Source: Ferrimonas balearica
GTDB taxonomy: Bacteria; Pseudomonadota; Gammaproteobacteria; Enterobacterales; Shewanellaceae
DNA: 64,000 nt
NCBI RefSeq assembly: GCF_019802085.1
Contig: NZ_JAHVHV010000001.1
Span: forward strand, 372,001 to 436,000
Direction: 5' to 3'
Shown: positions 1 through 8,670 of the stretch, in pieces
Position numbering within the stretch: position 1 is the stretch's first letter
Layout of the letters: the number at the start of each line of letters is the position of its first letter
The notes under the pieces: generated by a model
The model's database searches: none
The model's input: only the letters and a program-made list of their open reading frames with translations
Told to the model about the DNA's origin: nothing
Program-made: the position numbers and the translations under genes

Positions 1-502
1 CGTGATGCAAGTCCAGGCGCTGTTCCAGTTCACGAATTTTCTGTTCCAGCCGCGACTCCCAGTTCTGATGCTTGCGCAGCTCTTCGTACAGCTGGTGGCT
101 GGAGCGCATCACCGTCTGGGCGATCCAGTGGTACTCGCTCTTCCCCTGGGCCCGCTTGCGTCGGCGTACGCTGGCCTGCTGGCCCCGCTTGATGGTGGCG
201 GTGTTGGTCAGCGCCTGGCTCAGGGCCGCAAAGCGGTTGGCAAAACGCTGACACACCAGCTCCAGGGCATCGGGGCGGGCCCCCAGCTGCTCCAGCTGGC
301 CGATCTGGTTCAAGTCCTGGTGCAGCACCTTGAGGCAGCCGGCCAGGGTGGCACCTTGCTGTTCAAACAGCTGGTCGTGGAAATGGCTGGTGTTGGCCAG
401 CCACTTCTTGTCGGAATCGCTCAGCCGGGCGTCGTGTTCGCGCACCAGGGCTTCGAGGCGGGCCAGCTGGCCCTGCAGGCGGGTCACCAGGGGAGAGCTC
501 AT
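1..502 (-). CDS. priC: primosomal replication protein N'' (PriC), 3' part missing
   Basis: PriC helps reload the replicative helicase at stalled forks by recognising gapped fork structures. The visible 167 residues contain the PriC-like block FHDQLFEQQGATLAGCL near residues 42-58, followed by a basic helical segment (VRRRKRAQGK) and a C-terminal coiled-coil-like stretch with regularly spaced Leu, Arg and Glu. This parallels E. coli PriC, which has FDRHLF followed by TTLQACL. The start codon overlaps the stop of the upstream permease gene (ATGA), so the two are translationally coupled. The reading frame is open to base 1, so the C-terminus lies outside the window. Family usual length is about 175-190 residues, so little is lost. 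The assignment rests on remembered similarity and on the neighbouring dinG gene. Confidence 0.8.
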   Translation of the reverse strand, partial: MSSPLVTRLQGQLARLEALVREHDARLSDSDKKWLANTSHFHDQLFEQQGATLAGCLKVLHQDLNQIGQLEQLGARPDALELVCQRFANRFAALSQALTNTATIKRGQQASVRRRKRAQGKSEYHWIAQTVMRSSHQLYEELRKHQNWESRLEQKIRELEQRLDLHH

Positions 503-1272
503 AGCCAGGCCTTCCATGCCAGGTTGGCGGCGATGATCATCACCATGGTGATGAACACCGGCCGGATAAAGCGGCCGCCGAAGCGGATGGCGGAGTGGGC
601 GCCGATCCAGGCGCCGGCCATCAGCGACAACCCCATGGCGATGCCGATGCCAAAATGCACGTGGCCCAGGCCGATAAAGAAGCCCAGGGAGGTGGCGTTG
701 CTGACGAAGTTCATGCTGCGGGCGAGGCCGGAGGAGAGCAGGATGTTCATCCGGTAGAGCACCATGGAGGAGGCTGTCCAGAAGGCGCCGGTGCCCGGGC
801 CGGCAAAGCCGTCGTAGAAACCGATGCTCAGCCCCTGGCTCCACTGGCGACGGTACAGGCTTTTGGAAACGGCCGGCAGCTGGTGCTGCTCCTCCTTGGG
901 GGCATTACTCAGCAGCGAATGGACGGCGATGGCCAGGATCAGCAGAGGCAGGGCCCGCTCCAGCCAGGTGACGCTGATGGCGTCCACCGCCAGGGTGCCC
1001 ACGGCGGCACCGATAAAGGTGCCCCAGAAACTGCGCTGCCAGAAGTTGGGATCAAACAGCTTCTTGCGATAGAAGGTCCAGCTGGCGGTGGCGGAGCCAA
1101 AGGTGGCCGCCAATTTGTTGGTGCCCAGGGTCAGGTGGGGCGGCAGGCCGGCGGTGAGCAGCGCCGGGATGGTCAACAGGCCCCCGCCGCCGGCAATGGC
1201 GTCCACAAAGCCGGCGACAAAGGCCACCGCGGCCAGCATCGCCAGCAGGTCGAGATCCAGCGCGAGCTCCAA
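499..1272 (-). CDS. yfcA: TauE/SafE (TSUP) family membrane permease, YfcA-like
   Basis: A 257-residue inner-membrane protein of the TSUP family, whose members are thought to move sulfur-containing or other organic anions; the substrate here is unknown. It has the family's glycine-rich N-terminal repeat (FVDAIAGGGGLLTIPALL, residues 22-39) with the typical TNKLAATFGS segment after it, and a second half-repeat (FYDGFAGPGTGAFW). About eight hydrophobic segments are visible. The start is TTG, chosen because AAGGAG lies seven bases upstream and because residue 1 begins a short hydrophilic leader before the first membrane span. It overlaps priC by four bases and follows dinG by 24 bases, so dinG-yfcA-priC is probably one transcription unit. 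Confidence 0.88.
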   Translation of the reverse strand: MELALDLDLLAMLAAVAFVAGFVDAIAGGGGLLTIPALLTAGLPPHLTLGTNKLAATFGSATASWTFYRKKLFDPNFWQRSFWGTFIGAAVGTLAVDAISVTWLERALPLLILAIAVHSLLSNAPKEEQHQLPAVSKSLYRRQWSQGLSIGFYDGFAGPGTGAFWTASSMVLYRMNILLSSGLARSMNFVSNATSLGFFIGLGHVHFGIGIAMGLSLMAGAWIGAHSAIRFGGRFIRPVFITMVMIIAANLAWKAWL

Positions 1273-1296
1273 GAGGGGTCTCCTTAGTGCGCCGCG

Positions 1297-3372
1297 TCAG
1301 TGTTCGATGTGGCGGCGATAGGGGGGCAGCGAGTTGAGCAGGGCGGTGCCGTACTGCTTGCTGACCAGGCGTCGGTCGAGGATGGTGATCCTGCCATAAT
1401 CCTGTTCGTTGCGCAGCAGCCGGCCGCAGGCCTGGACCAGTTTTTTCGCCGCGTCCGGCACCGCCAGCTGCAGGAAGGGGTTGCCCCCCTTGGCCTTAAT
1501 GTACTCGGCGTGGGCCTGGTCCACCGGCGAGGTGGGCACGGCGAAGGGCAGCCGGGTGATGATGAGGTTGGTCAGGTAGTCGCCGGGCAGGTCCAGTCCC
1601 TCGGAGAAGCTGCCGGTGCCGAACAGGATGGAGGGCTTGCCGGCGTCGACGCGGGCCTTGTGCTCGCGGATCAGCTCCTGGCGAGGGGCCTCCCCCTGCA
1701 CCAGCACCGGCAGCCGCTTGAAGCGGCGTAGGGACTCGGCCACCGACTCCATCTGGCGATAGGAGGTGAACAGCACCAGGCTGGCCATCTCCTCCTCCAG
1801 CAGCTGGGGAATTTTCTGGTTGAGGGCGTCACCGAAGCCGTCGTGGGTCGGCTCCACCGGCATCTTGGGCAGGAACAGGGTGGCGTTGTCCTGGTAGTTG
1901 AAGGGGGAGGGCAGGTTGATAAAGCGGGTGCCGTCGTCGGCCCGCAGCCCCACCTGGTGACGGTAGTGGTCGAAGTTGCCCAGGGCCATCAGGGTGGCGG
2001 AGAGCAGGGCCACGCCGGCGGCCTTGGTCCACAGCATCTCCTCCAGCATAAAGCCGATCTCGATGGGGGAGGCGCTGAACAGGTAGTCCTCCCGCTTGCC
2101 CTCGAGCTTGTCCATCCAGCGGGCCTGGGGGGCGCCATTCTCCGGCACCGGCCGGGCCAGCATCTGCCACAGGGCGTTCTGGTTCTCCAGCCGCTGTAGG
2201 GCAAAACCCAGATCCGCCACCATGGGCTCCGCCTTGTGGCCCTTGAGATCCCCCTCCTTGATCGCCTCCATCAGCATCTGCTGCAGCTTGCTCAGGCGCT
2301 TGAGGGCGCCCTTGCTGGTGCCCCCCAGGTTCTCTGCCAGGGTGACCAGCACCGGGGGCAGCACGCCCCCCTCGAAGCGGTGGCGGCGGTCGGCGTTGTC
2401 GAACAAGAAGGCGTTGCTGTCGCAGAAGCTTTGCAGCTGACCGAGCTGTTCGCTCAGGGCGTCCACGTCCTCGGACAGCTCGGAGGCGGTGATGGCCGCC
2501 TTGTCGCTGGCCAGCTCCCGGGCCAGCTTGTGGGCCAGTTTCTCCAGCTTGCCCAAGGCCTCCACCGAGCCTTTGACGGTGGCGCTGGCGGCGGAGAAGT
2601 CCCGGGCCACCTGGGGCAGGTGGTGGGCCTCGTCCAGCACGTAGTACATGCTGTCCGGGTCCGGCAGGATCTTACCCCCGCCCAGCTCCAGATCCGCCAG
2701 CAGCAGGCTGTGGTTGACGATCAGCACATCCCAGCTGTCCATCTTCTCCCGGCTCTTATGGAAGGGGCAGTCACGATGGGCCGCCAGTTGGCGGTTGCAG
2801 CTGTGCTTGTCCGAGGCGATTTGGCTCCACAGGTGATCCGGCACCGGCTCCGGCACCGAGTCCACCTCGCCGTCCCACTGGCCCTCGTGGTAGGCCTGGT
2901 GCAGCCGCTTGAGCAGGGCCACATCCCCCTCGGCGGGCTTGCTCTCCCACAGCGCCTGCTGGTTGTCCGGCACCTCACCGGCCAGCAGCTCCAGCTTGGA
3001 GAGGCAGACGTAGCGTTGACGCCCCTTGGCCAGGCCGAAGCGAAACTCCAGCCCACTGTGGCGCTGCAGCAGGGGCAGATCCTTGTTCACCAGCTGCTCC
3101 TGAAGTGCCACGGTGGCGGTGGAGATGCACACCTTCTTGCCCTGGGCCAGGGCCAGGGGCAGGGCCCCCAGGGCGTAGGCCAGGGACTTGCCGGTGCCGG
3201 TACCGGCCTGCACCACCACGATGCGCCGCTGCTTGTTGTAGGTGCCCGCCAGGGTCTTGGCGATCTCCGCCACCAGGTAGTTCTGCTCTTTTCGACGTAC
3301 GAAATTGGGGATCGCCTCGGCCAGGTTGTTGTAGGCCTTGCGGGTGGCGGTTTTGACTTTGTCGCTGAGCAT
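1297..3372 (-). CDS. dinG: ATP-dependent DNA helicase DinG
   Basis: A 691-residue superfamily 2 (XPD-like) 5'-3' helicase that in E. coli unwinds R-loops and D-loops and is induced by DNA damage. Visible motifs are Walker A (QAGTGTGKSLAY), the DEAH box (LDEAHHLPQVARD), helicase motif III-like SATLMALG, and the C-terminal QACGRLLR arginine-finger block. The start at MLSDKVKTATRKAY was chosen because the longer open frame adds 51 residues that do not look like DinG and would overlap the LexA box. Of the four iron-sulfur Cys ligands known from E. coli DinG, three are present: RYVC, DKHSC and DCPF. The middle one of the C-x4-C-x5-C cluster is replaced (CNRQLAAHRDC). It is divergent from polB across 151 bases. 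Confidence 0.93.
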   Translation of the reverse strand: MLSDKVKTATRKAYNNLAEAIPNFVRRKEQNYLVAEIAKTLAGTYNKQRRIVVVQAGTGTGKSLAYALGALPLALAQGKKVCISTATVALQEQLVNKDLPLLQRHSGLEFRFGLAKGRQRYVCLSKLELLAGEVPDNQQALWESKPAEGDVALLKRLHQAYHEGQWDGEVDSVPEPVPDHLWSQIASDKHSCNRQLAAHRDCPFHKSREKMDSWDVLIVNHSLLLADLELGGGKILPDPDSMYYVLDEAHHLPQVARDFSAASATVKGSVEALGKLEKLAHKLARELASDKAAITASELSEDVDALSEQLGQLQSFCDSNAFLFDNADRRHRFEGGVLPPVLVTLAENLGGTSKGALKRLSKLQQMLMEAIKEGDLKGHKAEPMVADLGFALQRLENQNALWQMLARPVPENGAPQARWMDKLEGKREDYLFSASPIEIGFMLEEMLWTKAAGVALLSATLMALGNFDHYRHQVGLRADDGTRFINLPSPFNYQDNATLFLPKMPVEPTHDGFGDALNQKIPQLLEEEMASLVLFTSYRQMESVAESLRRFKRLPVLVQGEAPRQELIREHKARVDAGKPSILFGTGSFSEGLDLPGDYLTNLIITRLPFAVPTSPVDQAHAEYIKAKGGNPFLQLAVPDAAKKLVQACGRLLRNEQDYGRITILDRRLVSKQYGTALLNSLPPYRRHIEH

Positions 3373-3409
3373 AGAGGCGGGACGTTCCAAAGCTGGGCAG
3401 GAGAAATGG

Positions 3410-3425
3410 CTGTACAGAATACCAG
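3410..3425. promoter_or_regulatory. candidate LexA (SOS) box between dinG and polB
   Basis: On the minus strand the site reads TACTGGTATTCTGTACAG, close to the E. coli SOS consensus TACTGT-N8-ACAGTA, with one deviation inside the left CTGT arm. It sits 38 bases upstream of dinG and about 100 bases upstream of polB, the only shared spacer of two genes that are both LexA-controlled in E. coli. Binding is inferred; only the sequence match is seen. Confidence 0.6.
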
Positions 3426-3523
3426 TATCCACCGGGAAATGCGCCGACAATCCGACCGTTTTGCACCCCGCCGGAGCGGGGCCGTCTTGTGCTGACAGGG
3501 CGCCCTGCCCGACAATAAGGGCC

Positions 3524-5839
3524 ATGGAAACTCCTCATATCTCCACCGGCTGGCTACTCAGCCGGGAGCAGCGTCCCAGCGAGGGCGGCGCCGAGCTGGT
3601 GTACTGGCTGTCCACCGACACCGGCCCCCAGTGCCTGGTGGTGCCGGCACAGCCCTACCAGGCGTTCATTCCCGACACCGAACAGGACCAGTGGCGACAG
3701 TGGCTGGGAAACCAGCGAGGCTGGCGTTTGGCGTCCGTTCCGGCCCGGGACTTTGCCCTGAGCCCGGTGCTGGCGCTCTATGTCACCGAGCACCGCCTGT
3801 GGCAGGCGGTAAAAAGCCAGGCGCAGCAGCCGGGCTGGACGCTGTTGGAGGGGGACATCCGTCCCTGCGACCGCTACCTGATGGAGCGCTTTGTCCGCGG
3901 GGCCCTGGCGGCCAAGGTCTCGGACCATCGCATCCTGGCGGCCAAGCCCGCCCAGCCATCTCATGCGCCCAGCCTGGTCTCCCTGGACATCGAGTGCAGC
4001 CGCCACGGCGTGCTCTATTCCATCGGACTTTACAGCGACCGGGACCGGCGGGTGTTTATGGTGGGGCCGCCCCAGGCGGGTCCGGATTACCTGACCTTTG
4101 TTGAGGATGAGACCGCCCTGTTGCGCGCCATGCTGGACTGGTTCGAACGGGTGGACCCGGATGTCATCATCGGCTGGTCGGTGATCCAGTTTGACCTGGC
4201 GCTGCTGCAGAAGCGGGCGCAGCACTGCGGCGTGCGCCTGGCCCTGGGGCGCGACGGCAGTGAGCCGCGTTGGCGGGAGCAGGCCGGTCCCGGGCGGGAG
4301 TGCGCCATCGCCGGTCGGGCGGTGCTGGATGGCATCGAGTGGCTGAGAGCGGCGTTTTACCACTTCGAGAGCTTTGCCCTGGATGCGGTGGCCCAGGCGC
4401 TTTTGGGGGAGGGCAAGGCCTGCGACGACGTCAAGGGGCGCCTGGCGGAGATTGAGCACAACTTCCAGCACGACAAGCCGGCGCTGGCCCACTACAACCT
4501 CAAGGATTGCGAACTGGTGTGGCGGATATTCGAGCACACCGAACTGTTGGAGTTTGCCCTGGCCCGCAGCCAGATGACCGGGTTGGAGCTGGACCGCACC
4601 GGCGGCTCGGTGGCGGCCTTCACCTTCCGCTATCTGCCACTTCTGCACCGCAACGGCTTTGTCGCGCCCAACCTGGACAGTCACGACATCCCCCCCAGCC
4701 CCGGTGGCTACGTGATGGACTCAGTGCCGGGGCTCTATCGCAATGTGCTGGTGCTCGATTTCAAAAGCCTCTACCCCTCCATCATCCGCTCCTACCTGAT
4801 TGACCCCATGGGGATGGTGACCGGCATGGCGGAGGTCGACTCGGCATTGACGGTGGAGGGCTACCGCGGTGCCCGTTTCCATCGCCAGCATCATCGTCTG
4901 CCGGGGATCATCGCCGAGTTGGCGGCGCAGCGGGAGGAGGCCAAGCGGCAGAAGGACGCGCCCCTCTCCCAGGCGATAAAGATTCTGATGAACTCCTTTT
5001 ACGGCGTGCTGGGGGCGGCGGGGTGTCGCTTCCACGACCCGCGTCTGGCCTCCTCCATTACCCTGCGGGGCCACGACATCATGAAGACCACCCGAAGCTG
5101 GATAGAGGACGCGGGCCACCGGGTGATCTACGGCGACACCGACTCCACCTTTGTTCACGTTGGGGATCACCTGAGTCATGCCCAGTGCGACGAGATTGGC
5201 CGTGCCCTGGTGACCATGGTGAATCGCCGCTGGCGGGACGCTTTGACGGCACTGGGGCTCGACAGTGCCCTGGAGCTGGAGTTTGAAACCCATTTTCACC
5301 ACTTTTTTATGCCCACCATCCGTGGCTCCAGCGAAGGCTCCAAGAAACGCTACGTCGGGGCGGTGGAGGGGGAGGAGGGCCTGACGCTCACCTTTAAGGG
5401 GATGGAGACGGTGCGCAGTGACTGGACCCCTCTGGCCCGGGAGTTTCAACAGCGGCTCTACCAGGCCTGGTTCGAAGGGCGTCCGGTCAAGGGGCTGGTG
5501 CGGGACTGGATCACCCGCACCCGGTCCGGGGAGGTGGACGCACTGCTGGTGTACAGCAAGCGACTTCGTCGTGATCTGGACGATTATCACGCCAACGCCC
5601 CCCACGTTCAGGCCGCCCGGGAGGCGAATCGGTTACAAAGTGATACTCGTTACCGTAAAGGCAGCAGAATTCGCTACCTGATCGCAAAAAATGGGCCGGT
5701 TCCCGCTGGGATTGGCGACGTTTCCATCGACTATGAACATTATGTTGAGAAACAGCTAAGGCCCATCGCAGAGCCGGTTCTGGCCATGTTGAATCTGGAG
5801 TTCTCGGACCTGGACGGAACCCAAATGGGGCTCTTTTAA
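3524..5839 (+). CDS. polB: DNA polymerase II (family B)
   Basis: A 771-residue family B polymerase with proofreading exonuclease; in E. coli (783 residues) it is the SOS-induced polymerase used for replication restart and lesion bypass. The exonuclease I motif is SLDIECS with D155 and E157, the same numbering as E. coli. Exonuclease II is GWSVIQFD, ending in D224. Polymerase motif A is DFKSLYPSII near residue 411, motif B is KILMNSFYGVLG near 485, and motif C is YGDTDST near 535, followed by KKRYVG. The start METPHISTGW was chosen over a longer frame because the extra 62 residues would cross the dinG regulatory region. Exonuclease II has Ser where E. coli has Asn; the catalytic Asp residues are intact, so both activities are expected. 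Confidence 0.96.
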   Translation: METPHISTGWLLSREQRPSEGGAELVYWLSTDTGPQCLVVPAQPYQAFIPDTEQDQWRQWLGNQRGWRLASVPARDFALSPVLALYVTEHRLWQAVKSQAQQPGWTLLEGDIRPCDRYLMERFVRGALAAKVSDHRILAAKPAQPSHAPSLVSLDIECSRHGVLYSIGLYSDRDRRVFMVGPPQAGPDYLTFVEDETALLRAMLDWFERVDPDVIIGWSVIQFDLALLQKRAQHCGVRLALGRDGSEPRWREQAGPGRECAIAGRAVLDGIEWLRAAFYHFESFALDAVAQALLGEGKACDDVKGRLAEIEHNFQHDKPALAHYNLKDCELVWRIFEHTELLEFALARSQMTGLELDRTGGSVAAFTFRYLPLLHRNGFVAPNLDSHDIPPSPGGYVMDSVPGLYRNVLVLDFKSLYPSIIRSYLIDPMGMVTGMAEVDSALTVEGYRGARFHRQHHRLPGIIAELAAQREEAKRQKDAPLSQAIKILMNSFYGVLGAAGCRFHDPRLASSITLRGHDIMKTTRSWIEDAGHRVIYGDTDSTFVHVGDHLSHAQCDEIGRALVTMVNRRWRDALTALGLDSALELEFETHFHHFFMPTIRGSSEGSKKRYVGAVEGEEGLTLTFKGMETVRSDWTPLAREFQQRLYQAWFEGRPVKGLVRDWITRTRSGEVDALLVYSKRLRRDLDDYHANAPHVQAAREANRLQSDTRYRKGSRIRYLIAKNGPVPAGIGDVSIDYEHYVEKQLRPIAEPVLAMLNLEFSDLDGTQMGLF

Positions 5840-5890
5840 ATGTTAAAAAATGGTGAAAAATATGCCAAAAAAGAGGATCTCAGGCGAATA

Positions 5891-5949
5891 AAGTGTGATT
5901 AAAGGTAAGTATTGGTCAGTAATGTTGCTCATTACCTGGAAAGTGTGAT
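5891..5949 (+). promoter_or_regulatory. direct repeat and hairpin upstream of the porin gene
   Basis: The nine bases AAGTGTGAT occur at 5891-5899 and again at 5941-5949, exactly 50 bases apart. Between them lies the inverted repeat GTAATG-TTGCT-CATTAC at about 5919-5935. The TGTGA core resembles half of a CRP site, but neither copy has a good second half. This arrangement suggests a regulator-binding region for the porin at 6080. An 8-codon frame (MNLRRLIG) ends at 6071, just before the porin start, and could be a leader peptide. The 5840-6079 spacer shows nothing else. Confidence 0.35.
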
Positions 5950-6079
5950 CTTGGTCTCTTTTGGCCTCTCGGGGCCTCTGCTACTGTCCTAGCCCGTCAG
6001 CGGACGAACTACAAAGTTCCCACGGAATGTATGGGGAACACCAAATGAATTTAAGACGCTTGATTGGTTAGGCAAATCC

Positions 6080-7108
6080 ATGAAAAAGACTCTGCTTGCT
6101 GCTGCTATCCCGGCACTGATGTTCGCCAACAGTGCTTCCGCTGTTGAACTGTACAACGACGGCGTAAACTCCGTTTCCATGGGTGGTCACCTGACTGTCG
6201 AACTGACCGACAAGTCCGGTGAGACCCAGGTTGGTGCGAACTCCCCGCGCATCAACTTCTCCTTCAACCGCGACCTGGGCAACGGCTACAAGCTGGACAG
6301 CCGCATCGAGATGGGCATGAGCAACTTCGTCACCAGCGGCGAAAGCTTCTCCACTCGTCTGGGTTACATCGGTATCGGCCACGACGACTACGGTCGCATC
6401 TCTGCCGGTAAGCAGTGGTCCGTATACTTCGACGTGACTTCCGCCACCGACCAGCCGATCGCTTGGGGTTCCGACTCCCTGTTCACCTACGCCAACGGCA
6501 CCGACGGTGGCAAGCTGGGCCTGGGCCGTGCTGACCAATCCGTTCAGTACCGCAACGGTTTCTCCCTGGGCAACGCTGGCGACCTGAACTTCGGCCTGCA
6601 GTGGCAGGGCACCACCGAGCAGTACGACGATCGCTACTCCGCGTCCGTAACTTACGGCATCGCTGGTGTTAAGCTGGGCTACGCCTACAGCGGCGGCGAC
6701 GTAGACTACACCGCAACCGGTCAAGGCATCCTGGACGCCAACGTTCACGCCTTCTCCGCTTCCTACGGTAACTACGGCAAAGGCCTGTACCTGGCCGGTT
6801 CTTACGCCATGTCCGAGAACCTGCAGGAGTCCCAGAACGTTGGTGGCGCTGCTCTGATCGCTGAAGAAGCCAACGGTTACGAAGCCCTGGCCGCCTACGG
6901 CATGCAGAACGGTCTGAACCTGTACGTGCTGTACCAAGGTATCGAAGACGACACCAACAGCATCACCATCCAGGAGTACACCAACTTCGGTGCCGAGTAC
7001 AACCTGACTCCGAACACCGTTGTATACGGCGCTTACAAGGTTGACCACGGTTCCGACATCCGTGACACCGACGACGCCTTCGCTGTAGGTGTTCGTATCT
7101 ACCTGTAA
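6080..7108 (+). CDS. general porin (OmpC/OmpU-type, Porin_4)
   Basis: A 342-residue outer-membrane beta-barrel porin for passive diffusion of small hydrophilic solutes. It begins with a classic Sec signal peptide cleaved after NSASA (residue 21). The mature chain starts with VELYNDGVNSVSMGGHL, the usual first strand of slit porins. It contains the conserved loop-3/barrel block GRISAGKQWSVYFDV near residues 104-119 and GLGRADQSVQYRNGF. The chain consists of alternating strand and acidic loop sequence and ends in VGVRIYL, so the C-terminal residue is Leu rather than the common Phe. Codon choice is strongly biased towards TAC, AAC and CTG, as expected for an abundant protein. A porin paralogue follows downstream. 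Confidence 0.93.
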   Translation: MKKTLLAAAIPALMFANSASAVELYNDGVNSVSMGGHLTVELTDKSGETQVGANSPRINFSFNRDLGNGYKLDSRIEMGMSNFVTSGESFSTRLGYIGIGHDDYGRISAGKQWSVYFDVTSATDQPIAWGSDSLFTYANGTDGGKLGLGRADQSVQYRNGFSLGNAGDLNFGLQWQGTTEQYDDRYSASVTYGIAGVKLGYAYSGGDVDYTATGQGILDANVHAFSASYGNYGKGLYLAGSYAMSENLQESQNVGGAALIAEEANGYEALAAYGMQNGLNLYVLYQGIEDDTNSITIQEYTNFGAEYNLTPNTVVYGAYKVDHGSDIRDTDDAFAVGVRIYL

Positions 7109-7126
7109 TCGATTCCTCGATTGCCC

Positions 7127-7155
7127 AAAAGCCACCGCATTGCGGTGGCTTTTTT
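7127..7155 (+). terminator. rho-independent terminator of the porin gene
   Basis: The stem AAGCCACCGC pairs with GCGGTGGCTT across a three-base loop and is followed by a T run, 19 bases after the porin stop codon. Confidence 0.9.
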
Positions 7156-7237
7156 GTTTTCCCTCCTGTCCGCGCGAGTTTCGATTCTTTGACTAGACTC
7201 AGGCCATATCCCACTGAGTTTTATGAAGGATCATCCT

Positions 7238-8392
7238 ATGCGCCGCGCCCTTGCCCTGCCGATCATGTGCCTTGCACTGCCCGCCTCGGCCATCAGTCTG
7301 TACGACGACAACATCAACCGTTTCGACGTTGGGGGCCACCTGGGCGTCAACCTGGTGCAGATCGATGGCGACACCGAGCTGCTGGACAGCTCTTCACGAA
7401 TTCGCTTTGCCTACCAGCGCGCCGTCACCCAGGAGTGGACTGCGGAAGCGCTGATGGAGTGGGGCTTTAACGCCATCGACTCCGGCAGCCAGCTGACCTT
7501 GAACGGCGACTCACTGCAATCGGCTCGCGAGGGCGACTTCCTGTTCAACCGCCTGGGCTTTTTGGCCTTTGGCCACGACACCTGGGGTCGGCTCTCCGCC
7601 GGTAAGCAGTGGTCGGTCTATTACGATGTGGCCGCCCCCACCGACAACTTCATCATGACCGGTGGCCTGGCGTCCGGAACCTACAATTTCGGCTCCGATG
7701 GCGGTCTTTCCGGCACCGGGCGGGCCGACAGCGCCCTGCAGTACCGCAACGAATGGGGTGGCTTCAAGCTGGGGCTGCAGTACCAGGCCCGCACCAAGGG
7801 ACAGGTGGGGATCCTGGCACCGCCGGAGTGCGAGGAGGACGATCCGCCGCCGGAGTGCGTGATCTTCGAGGACGTGGACATCGAGTACGACGACAGTTTC
7901 GGCGGCTCATTGCGCTACCAGTGGCGTCAGCTGACCTTTGGCGCGGGCTACAACCGGGGGGACTTCGACTCGTCGTTCCGCCAACAGGAGCTGGTGAGCC
8001 AAAGGGACGAGGCGGTGATCCTGGGGATCACCTACGGCACCCTCTACCAGCCGGGCCTCTACCTGGCGGCCAACTACGCCCAGACCGAGAATCATGAGGT
8101 GGACAACCAGAACCGGGTGTTCGATGGCCAGGGTTATGAGGTCATGCTCAACTGGACCTTTGACAACGATTTGACCCTGGTGTCGGGACTCAACTGGCTC
8201 GAGTCCGATGACGCAAGTTACGAAAATGAAAACGGAATGTATCGAATGCGCCTCTATGTACTGGGTGCGCATTACGAGTGGGGCAATCTGCTTCGACTCT
8301 ACTTCGAGGCCAAGTTGGATGACAGCAGCTTTGGCGCCTCTGGCGACAGTGGGGAGGATCTTTATGGTGTTGGTGCCCGATTCTTCTTCTGA
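7238..8392 (+). CDS. porin, paralogue of the preceding gene
   Basis: A 384-residue outer-membrane porin. The start MRRALALPIM at 7238 was chosen because AAGGA lies seven bases upstream and it gives a clean signal peptide ending in LPASA. The mature protein shares with its neighbour the first strand (ISLYDDNINRFDVGGHLGVNL), the block GRLSAGKQWSVYYDVAAPTDNF, and GLSGTGRADSALQYRNEW. It differs by a long acidic, Pro-rich loop containing two Cys (PPECEEDDPPPEC, near residues 190-202) that could form a disulfide in the periplasm or on the surface. The C-terminus is GARFFF, a good Bam-complex signal. There is no strong terminator after it; only a GCCCG-AAC-CGGGC hairpin at about 8428. Confidence 0.9.
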   Translation: MRRALALPIMCLALPASAISLYDDNINRFDVGGHLGVNLVQIDGDTELLDSSSRIRFAYQRAVTQEWTAEALMEWGFNAIDSGSQLTLNGDSLQSAREGDFLFNRLGFLAFGHDTWGRLSAGKQWSVYYDVAAPTDNFIMTGGLASGTYNFGSDGGLSGTGRADSALQYRNEWGGFKLGLQYQARTKGQVGILAPPECEEDDPPPECVIFEDVDIEYDDSFGGSLRYQWRQLTFGAGYNRGDFDSSFRQQELVSQRDEAVILGITYGTLYQPGLYLAANYAQTENHEVDNQNRVFDGQGYEVMLNWTFDNDLTLVSGLNWLESDDASYENENGMYRMRLYVLGAHYEWGNLLRLYFEAKLDDSSFGASGDSGEDLYGVGARFFF

Positions 8393-8605
8393 TCTCTGTT
8401 CAATGAAGATTTCCTGGCGATATGGACTGCCCGAACCGGGCTGAAAATGGCGGATCTGACCCCAGCGTTTCCCCTGAGTTTGGCGTGCGACTGTACAGAA
8501 AGTGTGCCGCCATAGTTATCAGTGTGTTAATTAAGGGTTGATTCGATGTTTTCGATCTGATTACATCAGTGCTGACAGATTGGGTTCCACCCAACAATAA
8601 CCTTA

Positions 8606-8655
8606 CTCCCGATGGATGTCGGGAGCAGGGAAAAACAATAAACACACTGATGTGT
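8606..8655 (+). promoter_or_regulatory. leader with two hairpins before a TonB-dependent receptor
   Basis: The spacer 8393-8670 carries a possible promoter, TTGATT, 17 bases, TTACAT, at about 8535-8563. Two perfect hairpins follow. The first is CTCCCGA-TGGATG-TCGGGAG at 8606-8625. The second is ACACA-CTGA-TGTGT at 8642-8655, only 15 bases before the receptor start and next to its ribosome-binding site. They may influence mRNA stability or translation; no known riboswitch core is recognised. Confidence 0.4.
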
Positions 8656-8670
8656 CCAGGGAGAAAACAC

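Noticed and set aside
3373-3525. The 51-codon N-terminal extension of dinG.
   Set aside because: The extension has no DinG similarity, overlaps the LexA-like box and runs to the polB start; MLSDKVKTATRKAY at 3372 aligns with the DinG N-terminus.
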